This document shows, in pieces, positions 1 through 6,218 of a DNA stretch of 11,232 bases. A model generated the notes under the pieces. It was not told the origin of the DNA and ran no database searches. It saw only the letters and a list, made by a program, of their open reading frames with translations. Position 1 is the stretch's first letter; each line of letters opens with the position of its first letter. Made by a program: the position numbers and the translations under genes. Origin of the DNA: JBIIUJ01 sp044340025 (lineage in GTDB: Bacteria; Pseudomonadota; Alphaproteobacteria; Caulobacterales; Aquidulcibacteraceae); assembly GCA_044340025.1 (NCBI GenBank), contig JBIIUJ010000084.1, positions 1 to 11,232 on the forward strand, given 5' to 3'.

Positions 1-1
1 G

Positions 2-754
2 CCCCTGCGCCTGCGCTCCCGGCTTGATCCGATCAACCGGATGCGGATCTGGGGCGAGTGCGGGTTTGGCGATCTGGTGGACTTCACGCTGCTTGATACC
101 CGCCAGTATCGCGCGCGCCATGCCTGTCCGCCGCCGGGCAATCTGGAGGCCGCCTCCATCCCGATCGAAACCTGCCCGGAGCTTGCCGATCCCAACCGCA
201 CCATCCTGGGCCGCGAGCAGGAGCGCTTCTTCGACAGCCAGTTCATGCGCGCGCCCTTCACCTGGAGCGTGCTGGTGCAGCCGACGCTGTTTTCCCAGCT
301 TGCCCAGAAGAACGCCCAGGGCCAGCAAACCGCCTTCACCGACGGGTGGGGCGGCTTTGCGCCGGCGCGCCAGCGCATCATCGACACGATGGCCCGCCGC
401 CGCGCCGACAGCACTGCCGTGGTCGTGGGCGGAGACATGCACGCCTTCTGGGCGGGCGAGGTGAAGCAGGACTTCAACCGGCCAGACAGCCCAACGGTGG
501 CTGTGGAGTTCATCCCCAGCTCGGTCACGTCCCATTCCTACGCCTTCGACCGGTTCAGCCGCATGCTGCCGGACAATCCGCACATCAAGTTCTTCGATGA
601 CCGCACCCGCGGCTATGGTCTCGCCGAGGTGACGCACAAGACCATGACCGTCAGCCTGCGGACCACGCCCACCGTCTGGCGGCGCGATGCGCCCTGGAGC
701 ACCCTGAAGCGCTATGTGGTGGAAGCGGGCGCGCCCCGGATTCAGGAAGCCTGA
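2..754 (+). CDS. phoD: PhoD-like alkaline phosphatase, C-terminal part (5' end outside window)
   Basis: The reading frame is open from base 2 to the TGA at 752-754, so the start lies upstream; about 250 residues are visible. Seen: LDTRQYR preceded by a GDLVDF segment, an LGREQERF segment followed by a WSVLVQPT strand, GGDMHAFW, and EFIPSSVTS. These are the ordered C-terminal landmarks of the PhoD metallophosphatase family; in that family the GD(M/V)H motif contributes metal ligands. Known of the family: secreted, usually Tat-exported, Ca/Fe-dependent phosphomono/diesterases that release phosphate from organic phosphoesters. The signal peptide and N-terminal Fn3-like domain cannot be seen here. 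The 3' end overlaps the convergent TetR gene by 13 bp. The family call is firm; the exact substrate is unknown, and many marine alphaproteobacteria carry several PhoD paralogues. Confidence 0.9.
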   Translation, partial: PLRLRSRLDPINRMRIWGECGFGDLVDFTLLDTRQYRARHACPPPGNLEAASIPIETCPELADPNRTILGREQERFFDSQFMRAPFTWSVLVQPTLFSQLAQKNAQGQQTAFTDGWGGFAPARQRIIDTMARRRADSTAVVVGGDMHAFWAGEVKQDFNRPDSPTVAVEFIPSSVTSHSYAFDRFSRMLPDNPHIKFFDDRTRGYGLAEVTHKTMTVSLRTTPTVWRRDAPWSTLKRYVVEAGAPRIQEA

Positions 755-1425
755 GCGCGGGCGGGGTCGTAGCGGCAGAAGATCATGGCGATGGCGTCGG
801 CGGCCTGCGCCTCGGCGCCATTGTCATGCTGGGCCTCGTCGCCCAGCCACAGCCCATGGGTGAGGGTTGGCTGCATCAAGAGCGCCATCATCTGGCCGGT
901 CGCCGTGTTCAGGCAGGAAAACCGCAACACGCCCTGCTTCTCCAGCCCTGCCAGATAGCGCGCCAGGCGCCCGCACGCAGCCATATAGCCCCGGCGCAGA
1001 TATTCCTCCGCCATATCGGGCATGCGGCGATGCATGCTGAAGAGCAGGCGCGTCATGGCGCGCACCTCCGCCTCCTGCATCACGCCAAGCAGCGCCACGC
1101 AGAAGATGGTGAGCCGCTCCTTCATCGGGCGATCGGCCGCTGCCCCCTCCTGCTTGGCGACGCGATGCTCGATAGCGTGGAGCATGTCGAGGATCATGGC
1201 GCGAAAGAGGTCGCTCTTGTCGGCGAAAAGCGCATAGAGCGTGGCGGTGGAAACCCGCGCCGTCCGCGCAATCGCCACCATCTGGGCTTCTTCATAGCCG
1301 TCGCGCAGAAAGGATGTGCGCGCCACCTCCAGGATCGCGGCCCGGCGCGCATCCGGCCGACGCCGACGCGCTTCAAGCCGCGCACGATCCTGCAGGGCGC
1401 CCCGTGTCTGGTCTGCCAAGCTCAT
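742..1425 (-). CDS. TetR/AcrR-family transcriptional regulator
   Basis: A 227-residue protein. The start at 1425 (MSLADQTRG) is preferred to an in-frame ATG at 1464 because AGGGGA (1432-1437) lies 6 nt upstream. The TetR_N helix-turn-helix covers about residues 28-75: AAILEVARTSFLRDGYEE, then VAIARTARVSTATLYALFADKSDLF, with the typical recognition-helix sequence STATLYALFADK. The N-terminal 27 residues are very Arg-rich, which may add DNA contacts. The all-helical C-terminal half (MTRLLFSMHRRMPDM, EKQGVLRFSCLN) resembles the AefR-like ligand-binding/dimerisation type. It is divergent from aguA across 73 bp, so autoregulation and control of the putrescine operon are plausible, but the ligand cannot be read from the sequence. 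Its tail overlaps phoD in the opposite orientation. Confidence 0.9.
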   Translation of the reverse strand: MSLADQTRGALQDRARLEARRRRPDARRAAILEVARTSFLRDGYEEAQMVAIARTARVSTATLYALFADKSDLFRAMILDMLHAIEHRVAKQEGAAADRPMKERLTIFCVALLGVMQEAEVRAMTRLLFSMHRRMPDMAEEYLRRGYMAACGRLARYLAGLEKQGVLRFSCLNTATGQMMALLMQPTLTHGLWLGDEAQHDNGAEAQAADAIAMIFCRYDPARAQAS

Positions 1426-1431
1426 GCGTCT

Positions 1432-1437
1432 TCCCCT
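1432..1437 (-). promoter_or_regulatory. Ribosome binding site deciding the tetR start
   Basis: AGGGGA on the minus strand sits 6 nt before the ATG at 1423-1425. The upstream in-frame ATG at 1464 lies across the divergent promoter region and would leave little room for a promoter, so the shorter protein is favoured. Confidence 0.65.
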
Positions 1438-1469
1438 GCGGCCGAAACTCGCACGCACAACCACCGTCG

Positions 1470-1477
1470 TCTATAGA
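1470..1477. promoter_or_regulatory. Palindrome TCTATAGA in the tetR/aguA divergent region; possible -10/operator
   Basis: An 8-bp perfect palindrome in the 73-bp gap between the divergent tetR and aguA starts. Its TATAGA part could be a -10 element about 22 nt before the aguA ATG, but I see no convincing -35 element. TetR proteins usually bind longer imperfect palindromes, so this is only a candidate operator core. Confidence 0.25.
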
Positions 1478-1498
1478 AGGCCGAAAAAGGGAGACTTT

Positions 1499-2518
1499 AT
1501 GGCCGCCTCGCTCGTCGTGCCCGGGGAATGGGCGCCGCACCGCGCTCTCTATACGTGCTGGCCGTCTGCAGAAGATCTCTGGCAGGACGATCTGGAGCCC
1601 GCGCGCGGCGAGGTCGCCGCCATGGTGCGCGCGTTGGCCGCCCGTGGGCCGGACGGGCGGCGCGGCGATCGGGTTGTCGTGCTGGCCTCCAGCGCGCAAG
1701 CCGCGCTCTCGGCGCGCGCCGCAATCGGCGGCTGCGCCGAGGTGATCGAGGCGCCGTTCGGCGACATCTGGCTGCGCGATACAGGCCCCATCTTCGCGCG
1801 TGAGCGCGGCGCGACGGTGGCCGCGCGGTTTGGCTTCAATGGCTGGGGCGGCAAATATGACCTCGCCGGGGACGCAACGGTCGGCGACGCGGTGGCCGCG
1901 CATGCCGGCGCGCCGATCCAGCGCCATCCCTTCGTGCTGGAAGGCGGGGCGCTGGACCACGATGGGGAGGGCACGATCCTGACCACCCGGCAGTGCCTTC
2001 TGAACCCGAACCGTAATCCCGGCTGGACCCAGGCGGCCGCAGAGCAGGCGCTTGCAAGCGCGCTTGGCGCGCGCAAGGTGCTCTGGCTGGATGACGGCCT
2101 CTTGAACGATCACACCGACGGCCACGTCGACAACATCGCCCGGTTTGTCGCGCCGGGTCGCGTGCTCTGTCAGAGCCCTCATGGGCTGGACGATCCCAAT
2201 GCCGCCGTTCTGGACGCGATCGCGAACGCTCTTTCTGCGATGGAGGATGCCGCCGGTCGGCGCCTGGAGGTGGTGCGCGCGCCAAGCCCCGGCCTCCTGA
2301 CCGACGAGGAGGGCGATCCCGTGCCCGCAAGCCACATGAATTTCATCATCGGCGACGCTGCTGTGGTGATGCCGCATTATGGCGCCACAAGCACCGACGA
2401 GGCCCTGCGCGTGCTGGCAGGTCTCTTCCCGGACCGTCGGATCGTGGGCGTGCGCGCCAGCGCCATCCTCACCGGCGGCGGCTCGTTCCATTGCATCACC
2501 CAGCAGGAGCCCGCGTGA
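1499..2518 (+). CDS. aguA: Agmatine deiminase
   Basis: 339 residues. It hydrolyses agmatine to N-carbamoylputrescine and ammonia (EC 3.5.3.12) in the cytoplasm, a step of the arginine-to-putrescine route. The start at 1499 is chosen because AGGGAG (1488-1493) lies 5 nt upstream and the protein then begins MAASLVVPGEWAPHRALY, the usual family N-terminus; upstream in-frame ATGs lie inside tetR. Visible motifs of the PAD_porph/agmatine deiminase family: LRDTGP (Asp94), EGGALD (Glu148), CLLNPNRNP, HTDGHVDN (His205, Asp207, His209) and the C-terminal GGGSFHCITQQ, with Cys332 the expected nucleophile. The length is normal for the family (about 340-370). All catalytic positions are present, so the enzyme should be active. 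The downstream aguB supports agmatine rather than peptidyl-arginine as substrate. Confidence 0.95.
   Translation: MAASLVVPGEWAPHRALYTCWPSAEDLWQDDLEPARGEVAAMVRALAARGPDGRRGDRVVVLASSAQAALSARAAIGGCAEVIEAPFGDIWLRDTGPIFARERGATVAARFGFNGWGGKYDLAGDATVGDAVAAHAGAPIQRHPFVLEGGALDHDGEGTILTTRQCLLNPNRNPGWTQAAAEQALASALGARKVLWLDDGLLNDHTDGHVDNIARFVAPGRVLCQSPHGLDDPNAAVLDAIANALSAMEDAAGRRLEVVRAPSPGLLTDEEGDPVPASHMNFIIGDAAVVMPHYGATSTDEALRVLAGLFPDRRIVGVRASAILTGGGSFHCITQQEPA
2505..2509 (+). promoter_or_regulatory. Ribosome binding site deciding a GTG start for the YdeI-family gene
   Basis: AGGAG lies 5 nt before GTG at 2515-2517, inside the last codons of aguA. The stop of aguA and this start form GTGA, a 4-bp overlap typical of translational coupling. 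An in-frame ATG at 2491 has no comparable site and would extend the protein by 8 residues with no match to the family N-terminus. Confidence 0.75.
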
Positions 2519-3099
2519 TCCGCGCCTTCGAGGAAGTGGAGGTATGCTCCCGGAGCGAATGGCGCGCCTGGCTTGCTGCGAACTGGCGCCGCCCGGAGAG
2601 TGTCTGGGTCGTGACCTGGCGCAAGGGTGCAGGGCCGCACGTTCCCTATGGCGACATCCGCGACGAGGCGCTGTGCTTCGGCTGGATCGACAGTCTGCCG
2701 CGAAAGCGCGACGACGGCCGCACAATGCTGCTCCTCTCGCCCCGCCGCCCGGGCAGCGCCTGGTCGGCGGTGAACAAGGCGCGGGTGGAGGTCCTCGAGG
2801 CCGAGGGACGCCTTGCCGAAGGCGGGCGCGCCGCCATCGCCCGCGCCCAAGAGGGCGACGCCTGGACCCGGCTCGACGGCGCCAATAGCGGCGCGCTCCC
2901 GACAGACCTGATCGCTGCGCTGGAGGCCGCAGCCGCACGGGCTGTGTTCGAAGGCTTCGCGCCCTCCTCGCGCCGGGGCATTCTCGAATGGATCGCCCAG
3001 GCACGACAGGCGCAGACACGAGCCCGCCGCGTTGCCGAGACGGCGCGGCTTGCCGCGCTCGGCCTGCGGGCGAACCATCCGGAAAGCAAGGGCCGCTGA
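2515..3099 (+). CDS. YdeI/OmdA-family protein
   Basis: 194 residues, GTG start overlapping the aguA stop. It matches the YdeI/OmpD-associated (OmdA, PF13376) family. Seen: an N-terminal FEEVEVCSRSEWRAWLAANW segment, a central ALCFGWIDS motif, then LLLSPRRPGSAWSAVN, and a C-terminal helical part with FAPSSRRGILEWIAQARQ followed by TRARRVAETARL. These are the landmarks of a full-length member (about 190-200 residues). Family members are sometimes annotated as bacteriocin-protection or stress proteins, but no biochemical activity is firmly assigned. There is no signal peptide or membrane segment, so it is likely cytoplasmic. Its tight coupling to aguA and position before aguB place it in the putrescine operon; whether it has a role in polyamine metabolism is unknown. 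Confidence 0.85.
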   Translation: MIRAFEEVEVCSRSEWRAWLAANWRRPESVWVVTWRKGAGPHVPYGDIRDEALCFGWIDSLPRKRDDGRTMLLLSPRRPGSAWSAVNKARVEVLEAEGRLAEGGRAAIARAQEGDAWTRLDGANSGALPTDLIAALEAAAARAVFEGFAPSSRRGILEWIAQARQAQTRARRVAETARLAALGLRANHPESKGR

Positions 3100-3161
3100 C
3101 GAGCGCTCGCTTGCGCGCCCGCCGCAGCCAGCCATATAGGCGCGGACCCCGGAGCCCGACC

Positions 3162-4007
3162 ATGCCCCGCATCCTCACCGTCGCTGCGCTCCAGACGCAT
3201 TATGGCCCCGACATGGCCGATAACATCGCCCGCACGATCGCCCTGATCGAGCAGGCGGCCAAAGCGGGCGCCCAGATCATCCTGCCGAGCGAACTGTTTC
3301 AGGGGCCATACTTCTGCACAACGCAGGATGAGCGCTGGTTCGCCACCGCCTATCCGGCGGCTGAGCATCCCTGCGTCACGGCGCTTCAGCCTGTGGCGAG
3401 GGGGCTTGGCGTGGCGATCCCCGTGTCGATCTTCGAGCGCGAGGGGCCAGCCTACTACAATTCGCTTGTGATGCTGGATGCCGACGGGGCGATCCTGGGC
3501 GTCTATCGCAAGAGCCATATTCCCGATGGGCCCGGCTATCAGGAGAAGTATTACTTCCGGCCGGGGGACACCGGCTACAAGGTCTGGCGGACGCGCTTTG
3601 CCCGCATCGGCGTGGGGATCTGCTGGGACCAGTGGTATCCCGAATGCGCGCGCGCCATGGCTCTGATGGGGGCGGAGGCTCTGTTCTACCCCACCGCCAT
3701 CGGCTCGGAGCCGCATGATGGCAGCCTCGACACGCGCGACCCCTGGCGGCGGGCCATGCAGGGGCATGCGGTGTCCAACGTCATTCCCGTCATCGCGTCC
3801 AACCGCATCGGAACGGAGCAAGGCCTCGGCGCGCCGCAGGCTTTCTATGGATACAGCTTCATCGCCGATCATCGCGGCGATCTTGTCGCCAGCCTGGAGC
3901 GCTCTGACGAAGGCGTGATCACGCACGCATTCGACCTCGATTTCCTGGATCGTCACCGCGCCGCATGGGGTTTTTTCCGGGATCGGCGGGCAGACCTGGC
4001 CCCTTGA
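3162..4007 (+). CDS. aguB: N-carbamoylputrescine amidase
   Basis: 281 residues of the carbon-nitrogen hydrolase (nitrilase) superfamily. It hydrolyses N-carbamoylputrescine to putrescine, CO2 and ammonia (EC 3.5.1.53), the step after AguA. The Glu-Lys-Cys triad is complete: Glu44 in LPSELFQGPYF, Lys117 in YRKSHIPDGPGYQEKYYF, Cys154 in GVGICWDQWYPE. GPGYQEKYYF and the C-terminal FFRDRRADL are typical of this subfamily rather than of generic nitrilases. The start at 3162 (MPRILTVAALQ) has GGAG at 3151-3154, 7 nt upstream, and matches the family N-terminus; earlier in-frame starts run back into the YdeI-family gene. A 62-bp gap separates it from that gene, so co-transcription is likely. Homohexameric or octameric assembly is known for homologues. 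Confidence 0.95.
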   Translation: MPRILTVAALQTHYGPDMADNIARTIALIEQAAKAGAQIILPSELFQGPYFCTTQDERWFATAYPAAEHPCVTALQPVARGLGVAIPVSIFEREGPAYYNSLVMLDADGAILGVYRKSHIPDGPGYQEKYYFRPGDTGYKVWRTRFARIGVGICWDQWYPECARAMALMGAEALFYPTAIGSEPHDGSLDTRDPWRRAMQGHAVSNVIPVIASNRIGTEQGLGAPQAFYGYSFIADHRGDLVASLERSDEGVITHAFDLDFLDRHRAAWGFFRDRRADLAP

Positions 4008-4015
4008 GCGGCGTT

Positions 4016-4048
4016 CATGCCCTTCCTGCGCGCGAAGAGGGCATGTTC
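4016..4048 (+). terminator. Possible terminator/hairpin after aguB
   Basis: CATGCCCT (4016-4023) and AGGGCATG (4038-4045) form a perfect 8-bp stem around a 14-nt loop, starting 9 nt after the aguB stop. Only a short T-poor tract (TTCGT) follows, so intrinsic termination would be weak; the hairpin could instead protect the 3' end or act with Rho. Confidence 0.35.
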
Positions 4049-4154
4049 GTGCACCCGTAGCGGGCGCCTGTTTGTAAACTCTTCACAGAGTGGGCGCTTG
4101 CGCCGCACAGGGGGCTTCCCTATGACGCACCAGCCCGCTAACACGGGCGCACGT

Positions 4155-4186
4155 GCCTGACTGTTAAGACTTCGTTAAGGTCAGGC
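4155..4186. promoter_or_regulatory. CtrA-type box centred in an inverted repeat, upstream of exbB
   Basis: TTAA (4164-4167), seven bases, TTAA (4175-4178): an exact match to the alphaproteobacterial CtrA consensus TTAA-N7-TTAA. It is flanked symmetrically by GCCTGAC (4155-4161) and GTCAGGC (4180-4186). The box ends 29 nt before the exbB ATG, with GGAGG at 4191-4195 between them. The 200-bp gap 4008-4207 also holds the hairpin at 4016-4045 and a small one, ACTCT/AGAGT, at 4078-4091. Binding by CtrA is inferred from the consensus only. Confidence 0.55.
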
Positions 4187-4207
4187 CATTGGAGGGAAAA
4201 GGGCCCG

Positions 4208-5125
4208 ATGTTCCAGCTTCTGCAAGCCGCCGGCGCGACCGACGCCGCGACGACGACCACCGACGCCGCCGCAGTTGCGGCCACCGACGCCGCCGCCGCG
4301 ACCACGGACGCTGCTGCTGCGGGCGCTGACGCCGCCGCCACCGCTGCGGCCGACGCCGCCGCCGCCGCTGCGCCGGTTCTGACCGATGCGCAAAAGGCCG
4401 CCGCCGCCGAGGAAGCCGCCAAGGCCGCCGGCGTCTCGGGCGAAGAACTCACCGTGTGGGGCATGGTGATGCACGCCGACTGGGTCGGCCGCATCGTTCT
4501 GCTCATCCTGGTGCTCTGCTCGATCTACGCGCTTGCGCTGCTGTTCGAGAAGATCTTCGTGATGCGCTCCAACAAGAAGAAGATCACCGAATTCGTCGCC
4601 GCTTTCCGCAAGGCCAAGAGCCCGGAAGAAGCGGCCGATCTCGCCCGCAAGCAGCCCGACAGCTTCATCAAGAAGATGTTCGTGGCCGGCATGGACGAAC
4701 TCAACAAGTCCAAGGAACTGGGCCTCTATTTTAACCGCGACGCGCGCGACCACACGCTGGATCGCGTGCGGGCGGCCATGACGATCGAGCAGAACAAGGG
4801 CGTGGAGCAGCTTGGCTCCAACATGACGTTCCTCGCCTCGATCGGTTCGAACGCGCCGTTTATCGGTCTGTTCGGCACGGTCTGGGGGATCATGCGCTCC
4901 TTTATCGGGATTGCGAACACGCAGACGACCTCTCTCGCGGTTGTGGCGCCCGGCATCGCCGAAGCGCTGCTGGCCACCGCGGTCGGTCTCGCCGCCGCTA
5001 TCCCGGCTGTGTTGATCTACAACTTCTCCGCAAAGCAGATCGGCACGATGGGCGGCTACATGGATGACTTCCAGGCCGAATTCATGTCGCTCATCTCGCG
5101 CGACATGGACCGCAAGGTCGCCTGA
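4208..5125 (+). CDS. exbB: ExbB proton channel subunit (MotA/TolQ/ExbB family) with Ala/Asp-rich N-terminal extension
   Basis: 305 residues. ExbB with ExbD forms the inner-membrane proton channel that energises TonB. Predicted membrane spans: about 93-115 (RIVLLILVLCSIYALALLFE), 207-229 (containing GLFGTVWGIM) and 250-273 (AEALLATAVGLAAAIPAVLI). The large cytoplasmic loop with DRVRAAMTIEQNKGVEQL lies between spans 1 and 2. The family's polar channel threonines are present (Thr224, Thr257). Residues 8-60 are a low-complexity Ala/Asp/Thr stretch with no match to a known domain; by ExbB topology it should be periplasmic. The start is supported by GGAGG (4191-4195), though the 12-nt spacing is long; AAGGG nearer the ATG may serve. 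exbD1 follows after 33 bp. A TolQ identity is less likely because a TonB-like protein, not TolA, ends the operon. Confidence 0.9.
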   Translation: MFQLLQAAGATDAATTTTDAAAVAATDAAAATTDAAAAGADAAATAAADAAAAAAPVLTDAQKAAAAEEAAKAAGVSGEELTVWGMVMHADWVGRIVLLILVLCSIYALALLFEKIFVMRSNKKKITEFVAAFRKAKSPEEAADLARKQPDSFIKKMFVAGMDELNKSKELGLYFNRDARDHTLDRVRAAMTIEQNKGVEQLGSNMTFLASIGSNAPFIGLFGTVWGIMRSFIGIANTQTTSLAVVAPGIAEALLATAVGLAAAIPAVLIYNFSAKQIGTMGGYMDDFQAEFMSLISRDMDRKVA

Positions 5126-5158
5126 TCAGGCTAGCTCCAGAACTAGGAGGAGCCTGCC

Positions 5159-5638
5159 ATGGGCGCCAAACTGGCCTCTCCCTCGGGTTCGGGTAAGCGC
5201 GGCCGCGCTGAAGTGAACGCGGAACCGAACGTCATTCCCTTCGTGGACGTGATGCTCGTGCTCCTGATCATCTTCATGGTGGCCGCGCCGATCGCCTCGG
5301 TGGATATCAATGTCGATCTGCCAGCCGCGAAGGTGATCCCTTCCAAGCGGCCCGCGAAACCGGTCTATGTCTCGCTCCAGGATTTTGGCGCGGCCGGCAC
5401 CCGGGTCTTCGTGGGCAACGAGGAAGTCTCTCTCGACGACCTCGGCCGCAAGGCGCAGGAAGAAGTGGTTCGCAACAACCCGCGTCGTCAGATGGAGCTC
5501 GCTGATATCATTCAGGAGCGCATCTACATCCGGGCGCAGCGCGAGACCGCCTACCGCAACGTTGTTCTGGTGATGAACCGGCTCCAGGATCAGGGCTTCT
5601 TCAAAGTCGCTCTGGTTGCTGAAGACCGTCGCCGCTAG
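5159..5638 (+). CDS. exbD: ExbD/TolR-family biopolymer transporter, first copy
   Basis: 159 residues. ExbD is the partner of ExbB: a single N-terminal membrane anchor followed by a periplasmic domain that contacts TonB. The segment EPNVIPFVDVMLVLLIIFMV (about residues 22-41) holds the essential membrane aspartate, Asp30, which carries protons in this family. The periplasmic part (residues 45-159) includes VYVSLQDFG, a helical RNNPRRQMELADIIQ stretch, and the closing YRNVVLVMNRLQDQGFFKVA typical of ExbD/TolR. It is longer between strands than the second copy, which lacks the NNPRRQMEL-like segment. The start has AGGAGG ending about 8 nt upstream. It is 76 bp upstream of a second exbD, an arrangement known from Xanthomonas and common in alphaproteobacteria; the copies probably differ in role. 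Confidence 0.92.
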   Translation: MGAKLASPSGSGKRGRAEVNAEPNVIPFVDVMLVLLIIFMVAAPIASVDINVDLPAAKVIPSKRPAKPVYVSLQDFGAAGTRVFVGNEEVSLDDLGRKAQEEVVRNNPRRQMELADIIQERIYIRAQRETAYRNVVLVMNRLQDQGFFKVALVAEDRRR

Positions 5639-5650
5639 AGGGGGCTTACA

Positions 5651-5713
5651 ATGATGGCTGACACCACAGCCCGCCGCCCCACTGGCGTGGCGGCGAACGG
5701 CGGGGAGTGCTGA
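5651..5713 (+). CDS. Possible 20-codon small ORF between the two exbD genes
   Basis: Starts ATGATGGCTGAC and ends at TGA 5711-5713, one base before the exbD2 ATG. AGAGGGGG (5637-5644) is placed 6 nt before it, a better-spaced site than many real genes here have. The peptide begins MMADTTARR and ends GGEC; I recognise no family. It may be a leader peptide coupling exbD2 translation, a decayed remnant, or chance. It contains the hairpin at 5672-5695. Confidence 0.3.
   Translation: MMADTTARRPTGVAANGGEC
5672..5695 (+). promoter_or_regulatory. GC hairpin between exbD1 and exbD2
   Basis: CGCCGCC (5672-5678) pairs with GGCGGCG (5689-5695) around a 10-nt loop. No T-run follows, so this is not an intrinsic terminator. 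It lies just upstream of the exbD2 ribosome binding site (GGGGAG, 5702-5707) and could modulate mRNA stability or exbD2 translation. Confidence 0.35.
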
Positions 5714-5714
5714 C

Positions 5715-6203
5715 ATGGGCGCGAAACTCGCTGGCGGAAGCGGCCCCAAAAAGGGCTATTCCGCCAACTCCGAACCGAACGTCATCCCGTTCATCGACAT
5801 CCTGCTGGTGCTGCTGATCATCTTCATGGTGGCCGCGCCGATCCCGACGACGGACGTGCGGGTGGACCTTCCGCCCCCCGTTCCGCCGCAGGACATTCCG
5901 CAGGACAACAAGCGCCCCACGATCGTCGACGTGCGCGACGATGCCGGCTTCCCGCAGATTTTCGTGGACGGGACCCTCGTCGACGAGGGCGAGCTGGCCG
6001 ACAAGGTGCTTGAGCGGATCGCGGTGAACGTGCCTGGGTCGCCGAACCCCTTGCTGGAGACGATCCGGCTGCGGGCCGACCAGACGCTGTCCTACGCAAC
6101 CGTCATGCGCGTCATGGCGGACCTGCAGGAAGCGCAATTCCAGAAGGTCTCATTGGTGGCCGAAACGGCGCTGACCGATGAGCAGATGGCTGCGGCCCCG
6201 TAA
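5715..6203 (+). CDS. exbD: ExbD/TolR-family biopolymer transporter, second copy
   Basis: 162 residues, paralogous to the upstream exbD. Both begin MGAKLA and share EPNVIPF(V/I)D and LLIIFMVAAPI. The membrane-embedded aspartate is Asp28. The periplasmic part differs: a proline-rich DLPPPVPPQDIPQDNKRP linker after the anchor, then IFVDGTLVDEGELADKVLERI, RLRADQTLSYATVMRVMADL and a C-terminal FQKVSLVAETAL. GGGGAG (5702-5707) lies 7 nt before the ATG. It is followed by tonB after 15 bp. Where two ExbD proteins occur in one operon (known in Xanthomonas) they can be non-redundant; here the divergent periplasmic domains suggest specialised contacts, possibly with the polyproline TonB next to it. Confidence 0.92.
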   Translation: MGAKLAGGSGPKKGYSANSEPNVIPFIDILLVLLIIFMVAAPIPTTDVRVDLPPPVPPQDIPQDNKRPTIVDVRDDAGFPQIFVDGTLVDEGELADKVLERIAVNVPGSPNPLLETIRLRADQTLSYATVMRVMADLQEAQFQKVSLVAETALTDEQMAAAP

Positions 6204-6218
6204 TTAGGAACCCCTACG

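Noticed and set aside
3098..3118. CGAGCGCTCG palindrome after the YdeI-family gene as a terminator
   Set aside because: The perfect palindrome leaves no loop without breaking pairs, no T-run follows, and aguB is probably in the same operon.
1373..3178. Long open minus-strand frame (about 600 codons) across aguA and the YdeI-family gene
   Set aside because: It is antisense to genes with complete family motifs. It is rich in Arg/Gly/Pro with no recognisable domain, a usual by-product of high GC content.
2646..3956. Minus-strand open frame opposite aguB
   Set aside because: aguB has an intact catalytic triad on the plus strand; the opposite frame is compositional shadow.
4208..5125. exbB as tolQ of a Tol-Pal cluster
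   Set aside because: No tolA, tolB, pal or ybgC is present. The operon ends with a TonB_C protein and has two ExbD genes.
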